Assembly: GCA_012184525.1 (NCBI GenBank)
Contig: WOFQ01000025.1
Span: 415,604 to 479,603, forward strand
Direction: 5' to 3'
DNA from: Xenoacremonium recifei
Taxonomy: Eukaryota > Ascomycota > Sordariomycetes > Hypocreales > Nectriaceae
DNA length: 64,000 nt
Numbering within the stretch: position 1 is the stretch's first letter; every line of letters starts with the position of its first letter. The position numbers and the translations under genes are program-made. Shown piece by piece: positions 23,459 through 33,833 of this stretch. Under the pieces are notes generated by a model that was not told the DNA's origin, did no database searches, and saw only the letters and a list, made by a program, of their open reading frames with translations.

Positions 23459-25322
23459 CTATAGTAGTTGGAGCTGGTAAAAACCGTTGGTAATGATTTG
23501 TAAATACTGCGTGACGTCAGCGACATGGAATGCCCACATATCAGCAGTAAGAATAAGAGGGTCGGATGACATCTGTAGGGGAGCTAACGTACAAGCTTCC
23601 ATCTCTTCAAGAGATTTACCCTTAGTTTCCAACAGACAGAACCATACATATACCAGCAGCGCATAGTTGAGTATGGAAAACATGAGGAAGGTCTTCCATC
23701 CGAGGTTCTCGACAGCATGTGGAGTGATATAAGAGAATGCAAAGTTGAAGAGCCATTGAGTTGCCATTCCGATGGCAACTCCTGACTCACGAATGCGGTT
23801 CGGGAATATTTCTCCAATGTAGATCTGTTCATGCACTTGAATTAGTATATACGTTCCAAGATGGAGTCTCACAGATGGTTCTTACCCATGATACTGCTCC
23901 CCATGATATATTATAGGACATGGCCTCAAGGTAAATCATCGTCAACGATGCGATTCCAGCCGATGTGAGGCCGGTATCAGCAGAGGGTGGAAACTTCGCC
24001 GTTAGAATCGCAACTATAAGCATATAGCTACCCATGAGGAATGCACCAAGGAGAAGCGCGCCCCGACGGCCGATCCGTTCAACGAGGAACAGGAGGAAGA
24101 AGAAGCACGCAATAACTTTGACAAAGCCGAAGAAGCCCGTGATCAGCAGGCTATCTTGGCCCGCTCCAACCAGGGTGAAAACCTGAGGAGCATCTGAACG
24201 TGATAATTAGTTGTCTCAATTTCTCTTATTATGGCTGGGATGTCAGCGTACAATATGCAAGGGATGTATTTCCCGTAAGTTGGACACCTGCAATGGTGTC
24301 ATTAGCATCGTGCAAGTTTTCCGCGGGCCAGAACATGTCCATACCGATTTGTAGACTAATAATGAGGGCAATGTAGACCCGGTTAACTGGCTGCAGCAAC
24401 TCCCTCCAAGTGAAGCCATCCGTGAGGCATTTCTCTTCCTGGATGCCGTGTTGAATCTCGAACCATCTACGCGATTCAGCGTGTCAGTAAGATGGAAGCT
24501 ATTGATTCTCCTGATATCCGCACATGATCATACGGGATAAGCTGAGGGCACGACGTACTCTTCCTGGACTTCGGGGGAATCACCTCCTCGGATCCAAATT
24601 AGCGCTGCTATTGCTTCCTCGGATCTTCCTTTTTTTGCAAGCCACCTGGTACTCTCCCTGGCCCACAGCATTCCCAAACCCAGAATGGTTCCGGGCACAA
24701 GCTGCATACCGATGGGAATCTGCCACTGAGCCGTCGTGCTTGGCATATGGATTTTAACTGCGTAATCAATCCAGTACGAGGTCATGACACCAAGTGTGAA
24801 GAAGAACTGCATCATACTACCAAGCATACCGCGGATATTTTTGGGGGCCATCTCGGCCGAATACATTGGCATAACGACCGTGGCCAAGCCTACGCCGACG
24901 CCACTGATGACACGGGCGACGTAGAAGGTACCAATAGAGTGGGTGTTGATTGTCTGAACAACCGCACCAATGTTGAACAATACAGAGGCCAGCACGAGAG
25001 TCCATCGACGACCAAATCTTGCGGTGAATGGCCAAGCGAAAAAGCAAGCAAAGAATGCTACCAAGATCCAAGTATATTAGCATGTACATCTTACTTTCAA
25101 TGGTGGGGGGGATAGAAAAATGATACCTCCAGCTTGCAGGAGACTTGTTGAGTTAGAAGCAACAGTTGCCTGGTGTTTCTTCCCATATCGATAATCGTTC
25201 TGGAAGCTTGCGAAAGTGAGGATGCCACCAATGATGCCAGTGTCATATGCGAACATAAATGAACCGACACAGGACACGGCGAGCATCGAGAATGCCCGTA
25301 TCGTGCCCATGGATTTGGTCAT
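23459..25322 (-). CDS. MFS sugar porter (hexose/sugar-acid type)
   Basis: Starts at ATG 25322 (MTKSMGTIRAFSM). Several introns join FMFAYDTGIIGGILTFASFQ, AGAFFACFFAWPFTARFGRRW, FYVARVISGVGVGLATVVMPMYSAEMAPKNIRG, then QIGVQLTGNTSLAYYAPQVF, DSLLITGFFGFVKVIACFFF, ERIGRRG, SWIYIGEIFPNRIRESG and LETKGKSLEEMEA. These are the sugar-porter signatures (GRR loops, PESPRW-like region altered to RESTRWLAKKGR, PET-like LETKGKS). It is a 12-TM plasma-membrane symporter. The 'QLTGNTSLAYYAPQ' and 'GQDSLLITG' segments recall fungal galacturonate/quinate-type porters more than glucose carriers. It is divergent from the sulfatase and may import an amino sugar. The exact C-terminus after EMEAC is uncertain; another small intron is possible. 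Confidence 0.85.
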
Positions 25323-25997
25323 TGTGATTGAGACAATGATTGTAGCTTGCTCTGGTTTACTGGTTGGAAGATTGTATTTAGTGTCTTAGTTCGGGGTGGG
25401 AGGAGACAAGACGACAAACAAATTGAATGCCGATCATTCGCGATTTATGTGTGATGTTGATCTTACTAGCTAGAAGTACTTTGTAATGTTCTACCGAAAA
25501 ACATCGAGTTAGCTTTTCTATTGTGTGCCAGTGCCGAGAACATAAAATGTGGTGCCGTCATATCGTCAATTGGGGCACGCTCCTTTTAGGGCCGCTTCTG
25601 ATTCGGCTCGGCTGCAACATCGAGGGACTCGGATGTCGGCCGGAAGTCTCAACAAAGCTAGGCTAGGTGTTGTCTGTTCTAAGTGGTGCTAGCGGCAAAA
25701 CCCTTATCTACCACTACTTGTCCGTCATGTCTGGCTCTGGGGGAGCCGGATGCAACTAGGGATCACGGATGTTACCCTCGTCGGACCTAGGAGAGACTAG
25801 AGAGGAGAAATTTGCAGGCGTCGAAAAATATGCGCAACTTCACAGGACCTCAAATGGCGCATGGACTTTCGAAGCCTGCGTTATAACCCACTCTGCCTTT
25901 CCGTAGGACCGGATTCCAGTGTCATTGTGCCTAGCTCTGAGTCAACTTGATGTTGACGAATACTTAGACCAAAAAAAAATAAAAAATACCTTCAACA
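25323..25997. promoter_or_regulatory. Shared promoter between sugar porter and sulfatase
   Basis: Head-to-head gap rich in CGG triplets (for example CGGATGTCGGCCGG near 25631), but without the exact 11-bp motif. A run of A's precedes the sulfatase start. Confidence 0.4.
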
Positions 25998-27557
25998 ATG
26001 GCGCTATCACGGAAACCGAATATAATTTTCATCATGGCCGATGACCATGCCTCCAAAGCAATTAGTTGCTATGGAGCCGGGATCAACCAGACCCCCAACA
26101 TCGACCGGCTAGCAGTTGAGGGCATGAAGTTCAACCATTGCTATGTTACGAATTCTATCTGCACACCTTCACGAGCTGCTATCCTTACCGGCACCCATAA
26201 TCACGTCAACGGGGTTATGACATTGGATAGTGCCATCAATAAGCACATGCCTAATGTCGCCAAGCATCTGAGAGGAGGCGGCTACAAGACTGCGATGGTT
26301 GGCAAGTGGCATCTTGGAGAGGGGCCGTCACATGAGCCCACTGGATTCGACTACTGGTCCATATTGCCTGGACAGGGCGATTATTGGGACCCGGAGTTTC
26401 TTGAAGCGGGAGGTCGACACGTCATTGAGCCGGGCTACGTGACCGACATCATCACCGATAAATCTCTGGACTGGATTACAGAGATCCGGAACACTAATCA
26501 GCCATTCTTTCTGATGTGTCATCACAAAGCACCTCACAGATCTTGGCAGTGCGACACCAAGCACAAGCATCTGTATGCCGACAAGCCCATTCGTGTGCCC
26601 GAGACTTACGACGACGATTACAAGAACCGCGCTCAGGCGGCCCGAATCGCGAAGATGCGTGTAGCCGAGGATATGACATACAATGACCTCGGTCTCGTGC
26701 AACCTGAGGGCGGCAGTCGGGTCGGTGAATTGGTCAAGGAGAACGCAGCGGCTGGCCAAAGAAAGATCCCGCTCAATGCTACCAGGCTCATCGACAAAGA
26801 TGACGGTGTTGTCTTCACCTTCAAGGGCGTTGAAGACCTATCCCACTTCAAGTTCCAACGATACATGCAGCGATATCTACGAACGATCCAGTCTATCGAT
26901 GACAACGTGGGCCGCATGCTCGACTACCTCGATGAGAACGGGCTGGCCGAGAACACCATCGTCATCTATACCTCGGACCAGGGCTTCTTCCTAGGGGAGC
27001 ATGGTTGGTTTGATAAGCGATTTATGTATGAGGAATCCTTTCAGATGCCATTTCTGATACGATATCCACCTGAGATTGCAAGGAGCTCCATCTGCGACGA
27101 TATTATCTGCAATGTAGATTTTGCACCTACATTCCTTGACTTTGCAAAGCTAACAATACCTAACTATATGCAAGGAACATCATTTCGCTCGTTATTAAAT
27201 GGCCAAACCCCCAAAGACTGGCAACAGATTGCTTACCATCGGTACTGGATGCATAATGATATTATGCACGAAGTGTGTGCACACTATGGGGTGCGTGATC
27301 AGCGATATAAGCTCATTTATTGGTATAAAGAGCATCTTGATCTACCTGGTGCGCGCCCAGGTGGGGAGGACAACAAAGAATGGGAGCTGTTTGATTGCGA
27401 TAAGGATCCTCTGGAGCTTTTCAATGTCTATAACGACCCTGAATATCAGGACATCGTTCAGGACATGACACGGCTACTCGAACTGAAGATGGAACAAATC
27501 GGCGACGACGCAGTTCACCCCACTCGGGGTCATGTCTCTCCCCAAAGACTGGGTTGA
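25998..27557 (+). CDS. Type I sulfatase, probable N-acetylglucosamine-6-O-sulfatase type
   Basis: A single exon of 519 residues, unusual beside its intron-rich neighbours. The N-terminus RKPNIIFIMADDH supplies metal ligands D15 and D16. C55-T-P-S-R is the formylglycine signature (C-X-P-X-R), followed by AAILTG. Then come GKWHLGE (Lys and His of the active site), GFDYWSILPGQGDYW, HHKAPHRSW and TSDQGFFLGEHGWFDKR, and it ends in a conserved sulfatase C-terminal subdomain (WELFDCDKDPLELFNVYNDP). The GFDYW.ILPGQG pattern resembles bacterial GlcNAc-6-O-sulfatases of family S1_11 as I recall them; this subfamily call is tentative. There is no signal peptide, so it should act in the cytosol. Transfer from bacteria is plausible. 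Confidence 0.85.
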   Translation: MALSRKPNIIFIMADDHASKAISCYGAGINQTPNIDRLAVEGMKFNHCYVTNSICTPSRAAILTGTHNHVNGVMTLDSAINKHMPNVAKHLRGGGYKTAMVGKWHLGEGPSHEPTGFDYWSILPGQGDYWDPEFLEAGGRHVIEPGYVTDIITDKSLDWITEIRNTNQPFFLMCHHKAPHRSWQCDTKHKHLYADKPIRVPETYDDDYKNRAQAARIAKMRVAEDMTYNDLGLVQPEGGSRVGELVKENAAAGQRKIPLNATRLIDKDDGVVFTFKGVEDLSHFKFQRYMQRYLRTIQSIDDNVGRMLDYLDENGLAENTIVIYTSDQGFFLGEHGWFDKRFMYEESFQMPFLIRYPPEIARSSICDDIICNVDFAPTFLDFAKLTIPNYMQGTSFRSLLNGQTPKDWQQIAYHRYWMHNDIMHEVCAHYGVRDQRYKLIYWYKEHLDLPGARPGGEDNKEWELFDCDKDPLELFNVYNDPEYQDIVQDMTRLLELKMEQIGDDAVHPTRGHVSPQRLG

Positions 27558-27724
27558 GGATTATTTTTGTTTCTATTCTTCCCTATTCCTGTGAGACGGG
27601 AGCAGAAGAGAGAAAGACATGTGGAGGTATCTAAATAAACAAAACTCATCTTTTGCTTCTCATCCTCCTTTTTGAGACGAAGAAAATGATAGAGGATAGT
27701 GAACGCAACTGCACATTCTCAACT

Positions 27725-29099
27725 CTACCCTTCTAGTGCCCTCCTCAATGATCCCTCTGACGCTTTTAATCTTGCCCGGCCCTCATTAAGAGAACACCCA
27801 AGCGCAATTACGACGATGCTCAGCTTCAAATCGCCGCCACATGTGGTCAGTATCTCGTCGAGCACATCATCTTGTTGAATAGCCGGAGCTGCTGTTGACG
27901 GCACCACACTGCGAACTACCCGGCGGCCTCGATCCCTCAGCTTCTCATTGGACATTTTTAAGTCAACCATCTACCAACAGAAAGCACTTGTTAGCGCTTG
28001 TCAATTCTCGTTAATCCAAGACTGCGAAGGACTCACTAAGTTTCCATATGTCTTGCCTATTCGGATTTGCGATCCGGTTGAGATCATATTCAGGATCTGC
28101 CTAATATCAGTAAATATTCTTGACTACAATTTGGGTTGCTGCGAGCGCATACCATCTTTGTAGCTGTCCCAGCCTTGAGCCGAGTACTCCCCGTCACCAC
28201 CTCGGCGCCTGTCACGCACTCAATCAAGACATCACAAAGACCTCTGAAAGCACTAGGCTGCACACATGCCAAGCCGACAGTAGCTGCTCCGACCGATGCT
28301 GCATACTTCAATCCACCTAGAACATATGGCGTGCGGCCTGAAGACGCTATACCGATGAGTGTATCATGCTTATTCAGTGCCGGCGTCAGGACAGCCAGAT
28401 CAGACGCGCCCATGCCTTCGTCGTCTTCGGCGCCTTCAACTGCGTTCTGGATGGCCCGTTCGCCTCCGGCAATGAGTCCGATGAACTGGCCGGGAGGCGC
28501 CGAGAATGTTGGAGGGCTTGAGGCTAAATCAGCAAGATGCGCTCTCTTGCTCCAGGTTGGAGATTTCAACTCACATTTCTGAGGCATCAAGAATTCCAAG
28601 TCTATAAATTCATCGAACGAGAGAGAATTAGACCACGAGCATCCAAGGAGGAATAGAGGACAGAGAAGAACGATAAAAAAGGGGATGGGTTTAGAAATGA
28701 TACCTTCCACTCGTACCGGCTCCCGTGTAGATGAGCCGGCCACCAGAAAGCAGCCGTGGAAATATCAAGTCGATGGCGTTTGCAATTTGTTCTAGACAGC
28801 CCTGCACTGCCTGGGCGACCCTGGCATCTTCCTGATTGATGACGCCTGACCTCCGAGTTCAGCCACCTAGGCCTCGCAAAGTTTGGAGGCAGCTTACATA
28901 CGACAGAGTTCTAGGGCCGAGAGGGTATCGATGTCGGATGTTTTGGGGTTTGCCTGTTCGGTCTGCAGGTCCGCTAGCTTTGCCTTGATCTTTTGCGCAG
29001 TAGGAGGTGGTGATGCGGCTGCCGTACCCCAGTCTGTGAGGTTACTTTATTTGCCATCTAGAGTGTGTCTTGAGTAGGGGAGACACTTACTACTGCCAT
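27725..29099 (-). CDS. murQ: N-acetylmuramic acid 6-phosphate etherase
   Basis: Several short introns split this gene. Joined, it reads LQTEQANPKTSDIDTLSAL, INQEDARVAQAVQ, SGGRLIYTGAGTSGRLGILD, ASEIPPTFSAPPGQFIGLIAG, AVEGAEDDEGMGASDL, GIASSGRTPYVLGGLKYA, TGSTRLKAGTATKMILNMIS and RIGKTYGNLMVDLK, about 330 residues. This is MurQ along its whole length: a SIS-fold sugar-phosphate site (SGRTPY, STRLKAGTA) and the two acidic catalytic regions (DASE, AVEGAED). The Cys of bacterial DASECPPT is Ile here. The enzyme splits the lactyl ether of MurNAc-6-P to give GlcNAc-6-P and D-lactate in the cytosol. The exact first exon is uncertain; ATG 29099 with a short first intron fits best. It is divergent from an MFS permease. 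Proper introns argue for long residence in a fungal genome. Confidence 0.9.
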
Positions 29100-29656
29100 G
29101 GTGCGGTGTTCGATTTGAGGTAGCTGAGGGAGACATGACCGGATTGGATAGCTCGGTAGCGCTCCAAAATAACATAAAAACAACGGAGGTCAATAAGACA
29201 AGATCCTAGCAGGGATTGAATGGAGCAATCTTCCAAAAGAAACCCCAAGAAATAAATAAATGAATAAAAATGTGATTTTGAGAGGCAACCCTGCCTGTAC
29301 TCTACAATCAAACAACGTCCAAAGAATGTACGAGCGGGAAAAGGAGAAAGAGAACTGTTTTACCGGTTGTCTCGGGTGCAATTCTCGAGCAAATAGTATA
29401 ACCCCCTAAGCACCCCAGTTATCCGGATTTCCCAATTTAACAAGATGATCGGCTTTTCCGCCATCGCCGGAAGCTTACTCCTTTGAGCCGTTTAGCACCG
29501 GGACGTGATGAGCACGGACTACTTGGATCCCCCACATCGACTGACTCAATAAACGCTTTTATTAGTCCCCAAATGCACTCACTGTCCAGAAACATCGGCG
29601 GTAAACCGTTAAGATATTGTTTTTGTCTTGACTGCTGTGAAGTTCCACTCGTCGCT
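29100..29656. promoter_or_regulatory. Shared promoter between murQ and MFS permease
   Basis: Head-to-head gap of about 0.56 kb with one exact cluster motif (29450-29460, reverse orientation). Confidence 0.5.
29450..29460 (-). promoter_or_regulatory. CGG-N5-CCG element (CGGAAAAGCCG)
   Basis: Reads CGGCTTTTCCG on the plus strand. About 200 bp upstream of the MFS permease and 350 bp upstream of murQ. Confidence 0.65.
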
Positions 29657-31821
29657 ATGGGCAAACTCCATGACTTGCGCGTTGTTGTATGGGGCGAGGC
29701 TCCTAGCACACTAGAGGAGCGAAAGGTGCATCCGCCCCCTCTCCTCCAAAGTTTTCTAAGGGCGCGTCTATTAACCCTTGCACCAAACTTTAGCTTTTAC
29801 GAAAAGTAGATTTCTTTATTCTCGTTTGTTTATCCTTGGCCACGGCATCATGATGGAAATTGCTTGCTGATCGACCCTAGACGTACTGCTGTGTTGCCTT
29901 CTTCTTCAACTACCTGGGTAAAAACCCAACTACTGCTACAAAGTAAAGCTTAGAAATGGCAAGTTGACTGATGAGACAATAGATCGAGCTGTTTTGAGCA
30001 ATGCCTACGTATCTGGCATGAGAGAAGACGCCAATCTGACCGGGAACCAGTACAACCTTTTAGTGACATGTCTATCTGTCGGGTGTGAGTAACATACACG
30101 CATATTTTAAATACTAGGGTGCATCGCTAAATGACACTCCTTAGATATCGTCGGACAAGTTCCCCATGCCCTCATCATCCAGAAGGTATCTCCACGAATA
30201 TGGTTCCCGTCAATGACATTGGTCTGGGCAGGACTCACGATGGTCTGCGCGGCTTGCAGTTCCTTCCAACACCTAGCCCCTGTCCGATTCTTCCAGGGCA
30301 TTGCCGAGGCCTCGACATACAGCGGCACACAATATATCATTGGCAGTTGGTATAAAGGCTCAGAGGCTGGCAAGCGCATCGGCTTGTTCCAAGCGTCTGG
30401 TATGGTAGGCACTATGTTTGCCGGTAAGTCGGCGATTTCAGGATTCCTAACCCTACAGATTATGCTGTCTAAGTCAACTGACACATTCCCTCTCCTAACT
30501 AGGAATCATGATGACGGCCATTTGGAGTACCATGGATGGAGTAGCTGGACTAGCCGGCTGGAGATGGGTCAGTTATCCCTTATCGCTCCCTCTCTCGCTA
30601 ACGATTTAACATAAACGTAGTCCTTCATTATTGATGGTATCATCACCGTTCCCGTAGCCGCTTTTGGCTTTCTTTTCTTCCCAGACCTTCCCGAGACAAC
30701 GAAGTCATTCTATCTGAAGCCCCATGAGAGAGAACTGGCCGTCAGCCGCTTACCACCCAAGAACTCAGAGAGTCATGATATTGGACCTACCCTCATCAAG
30801 AGGGTGCTCTTGAAGCCGAGTTTGTAAGACAAAAATGGGTTCCCCCTTAATAATACAACCCACGCTCACTCTCAGAGCTAGCTGGATCTTTAGCATTTTC
30901 TGGATGCTTGGCGGAGCCCTCGAGGCCCTCGCAACCCAGTCCTGTATGGTTCTCTGGATGAAAGCCTCCGGTATTTTTACGGTGCCCCAGAACAATACCT
31001 ACCCCCTTGGCATTACCGCAATTGGTTAGAGTTCTTATTCCCCCTCTATCACAGTTTATAATGGCGTATTGACAACGATCCTAGGCATTGTAGTCACCCT
31101 ATGCATCTCAGTGGCAATCGATGCTACCGGTCTTCATGCACCATACGGTCTGGCTGCATGTGGTATTCAGATAATCTCCTGCATTGTTTTGCTCTGCTCG
31201 GGTCCTGTGAACACAGATGCCAAGCTAGGCGCTTATTGTATGTTTCCTCTCTAGCAAATTTTCACCATTTAGCGTAGTTCTTTAAATACTGACTTGGATG
31301 GCGGAGCCAGATTTAGCAGGAACTGCGTACTTAATCCAGCCGGTTGTATTTACCTGGGCAAACAAGATTCTTTCTCGTGACGGAGACGACGCTGCGAGGG
31401 CTATTGTTTTGTATTCAATGAATGGTGGGTCCGCAGTTGCGATTCCAACTTTCTACCCGCTAATCAAGGACATTCACACTTTAGGTGCTTCATCGGTCCT
31501 CTTCTCTTTTTGGGGCATAGCACTATATCCAGCAACCGATGCTGCAACTGTACGTTCTGATTTTATATATATGCTGACGGCGACTTGTAACTGACCTATG
31601 GGTCTCCAATAAAAGGATTCCGTAAGGGGACTATTGCCATGATCGTTGTCGCAGTGTCTCTAGCTGCCTGGATTGGCGTTGTACAGTGGCAGGACAAGAG
31701 AACTCAGGATATGGCACCTAGCAACTCTATTATCAGCGCCAAGGTTGTAAACGATTTGGAGATGTCCGCGCAGAACTTTGAGGAGAAAAGGAACGAGAAT
31801 CAGCAGAGAGACGAAGCCTAA
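29657..31821 (+). CDS. MFS permease, Dal5-like family
   Basis: Start at ATG 29657 (MGKLHDLRVVVWGEAPSTLEERK). Two short introns hide the N-terminal membrane region; joined it reads STLEERK-LLRKVDFFIL-TYCCVAFFFNYLDRAVLSN. It continues NAYVSGMREDANLTGNQYNL, RFFQGIAEASTYSGTQYIIGSW, MDGVAGLAGWRW, FFPDLPETTKSFYL, YYLAGTAYLIQPVVFTWANKI, ARAIVLYSMN and FRKGTIAMIVVAV, and closes with a charged cytosolic tail. It belongs to the same symporter family as the permease at 6.4-8.4 kb but is clearly a different gene. It sits head-to-head with murQ and shares the motif-bearing promoter, which points to uptake of a MurNAc- or GlcNAc-containing compound. The substrate is inferred from position only. Confidence 0.83.
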
Positions 31822-32316
31822 GCTTGGCGCTCTTAGCTTTGTCAAGGATACAAGTGAGACGGTGGCCTCAGGAAATTAGGCTCGAGATTTTTAGTCCCCA
31901 TATCAAGACTTACTACCACCTGATGCTTTTGGTACGCATACTCTACGCATGGCATGTACGTGGAAAGCCTAGAGATAGATGTGTATTTGTTAACTTCAAG
32001 ATGTTTATTCCTGTAATATGCACAACGAGACCTATTTCATGCTCAAGTAGATATTTCAACAAGGTACATATTAGCAGTATGTTGCGTAAACTGTGTCGTT
32101 ACTCTTAATATCCATCCATGCTTCATCCATCTCTTGTCTTAGTTGAAATAACATCTGCGTGATTTTCCCCACTCTGCTCTATCTAAATTTTACTGAATTC
32201 AATGTGAAGAAGTTGCCTGGCCTATTCAACGGGCGTGATTTAGCAGAAGCATCGTGTCCCATCACGTGTAATAATTTAGGATTACAGCGCCAATGTACAC
32301 TCTAAGTCCCTTTCAT
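31822..32316. other. Tail-to-tail spacer
   Basis: Convergent 3' region between the MFS permease and nagB; no gene or motif found. Confidence 0.5.
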
Positions 32317-33472
32317 CTATGATGGAACAACAGTCTTGGAAATTCTAGATCCCATACTCTCCAATGTGGGTTCCGGAGTGACCGGTCTAACGGAGAAGGA
32401 TGCAGGTATTGGTGTCTCTACAGTCTGAAGGAGGATATTTGTTCGAGAACCAATATCCGTACTAGAGTCGACAGAAGGATTCAATCCTGCCTCACTAGCA
32501 ATCTTCTCAATGGAATTGAAATACTAACCATTATCAGCCTGAAACCAATGTGCACAATAACTTAATAACTTAATCTCTCCTACCTTGACAGTCTTCACCC
32601 GTAACTCGAGGGTGGCATCCTCGTCTACAACTATAATAGATTGTCGGTGGAGCTGGAGGCTTGAAAGTGTCCACATATGATTGACTCCGTCTTCAATGCA
32701 CTTCTGGAGGGCGATAGCCTTTCGTGCACCAAAGGCAAGTGTCACAACTTCTTGGGCATCCAGCACCGTCTGGATGCCTACAGTGAGGGCCATCCGGGGC
32801 ACCTGATTGACATCGTCATCGAAGAAGCGTGAGTTTGCTAGGATGGTATCGTATGCTAGCGTTTTCACACGAGTCCGGCTTGTCAGGCTAGACCCAGGCT
32901 CATTGAATGCAATGTGGCCATCTTCGCCAATGCCAGCTAGGAAGAGGTGGATGCCTCCCACGCTGCGTATTGCAGCTTCAAAGCGAGAGCATTCCAATTC
33001 TAGATCTGCGGCCATCCCATCCAAGATATGAGTATTTTCAGGCCGGATGTCGATGTGCGAGAAGAAATGGTGCCACATGAAGGAATGATACGTCTGAGGG
33101 TGTTCTCTTGGCACTCCAACATATTCGTCCTGTGCAGGATTCAAGGTATCAGATCGGCTGAGGCCGTGAGTCTTTTTCAAGCAATTGGGTACACACCATG
33201 TTGAACGTAACCACATTTTCGAACGACACCTAAGGGCAATTGTCAGTCGTCTGACCTAAAGGAGACAATGTTACTTTTTGAATTGGACGCACCAGACCAG
33301 CTTTGTAACTCTCGACGAGTAGCTCATAGACCTTGATTGGACTGCTGCCAGTAGGAAGCCCCAAGACAAAGGGCCGACACGGGCTAGGCTTGAAGTCGCT
33401 CAGCCGGCATAAAATATAGTTAGCAACGTACTTGGCCGCCTGGGCCGAGTCGGGGCGAATGATGAGCCTCAT
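32317..33472 (-). CDS. nagB: Glucosamine-6-phosphate deaminase/isomerase
   Basis: Exons join as MRLIIRPDSAQAAKYVANY, FVLGLPTGSSPIKVYELLVE, VSFENVVTFN-MDEYVGVPREHPQSY-type text (TYHSFMWHHFF), LAGIGEDGHIAFNEPGSSL, FGARKAIALQKCIEDG and TLELRVKTVKYFNSIEKIA. All NagB active-site regions are present: the phosphate loop LPTGSSP, the DEYVG aspartate, and the D-G-H plus FNEPGSS segment with its catalytic Asp, His and Glu. The product, about 345 residues, converts GlcN-6-P to fructose-6-P and ammonia in the cytosol. It carries a C-terminal tail of about 65 residues, rich in Ser, Thr and Pro, beyond the usual end, reached through a last intron; the stop TAG is at 32319-32317. It is head-to-head with anmK. 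Confidence 0.92.
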
Positions 33473-33630
33473 GATTAATCGAAGTAGGGCTAGCAGACAG
33501 AGAAGGCGGGAGCTCGGTGGAAAGGGAATACGTTTTGAATCATTATTTCTACGCCGATGATCTAATTCCCACGGCAATCGTTCGAAACAATCCTGGGTGC
33601 TCGAGGCGTTTGCGCCTACCATCAGATTGT

Positions 33631-33641
33631 CGGATAAGCCG
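33631..33641 (+). promoter_or_regulatory. CGG-N5-CCG element (CGGATAAGCCG)
   Basis: Exact cluster motif about 160 bp upstream of the nagB start and 190 bp upstream of anmK. Confidence 0.7.
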
Positions 33642-33703
33642 AGAACGAGGAGAGAATGTCGGAAGCTAGGGTCATCCGGCCCTAAAAACCAAGGACAGAC
33701 AGA

Positions 33704-33714
33704 CGGAAAAGCCG
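33704..33714 (+). promoter_or_regulatory. CGG-N5-CCG element (CGGAAAAGCCG)
   Basis: Second exact motif in the nagB/anmK promoter, 120 bp before the anmK start and followed at once by a shortened third copy. Confidence 0.7.
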
Positions 33715-33833
33715 TCGGAAAGCCGCCCGACAGGTGGGTTCGCACCATAACTTAATACTGATTCCATTCCCCCACGAACAAGGCTCACTAAATAGCTGAC
33801 GCATCGGGCGATTGAGAGCGAGACTTGGCGGAG

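Larger units (their letters stand above)
33473..33833. promoter_or_regulatory. Shared promoter between nagB and anmK
   Basis: A compact 361-bp head-to-head gap holding two exact copies of the cluster motif and a one-base-shorter variant, CGGAAAGCCG, at 33716-33725. Confidence 0.6.
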
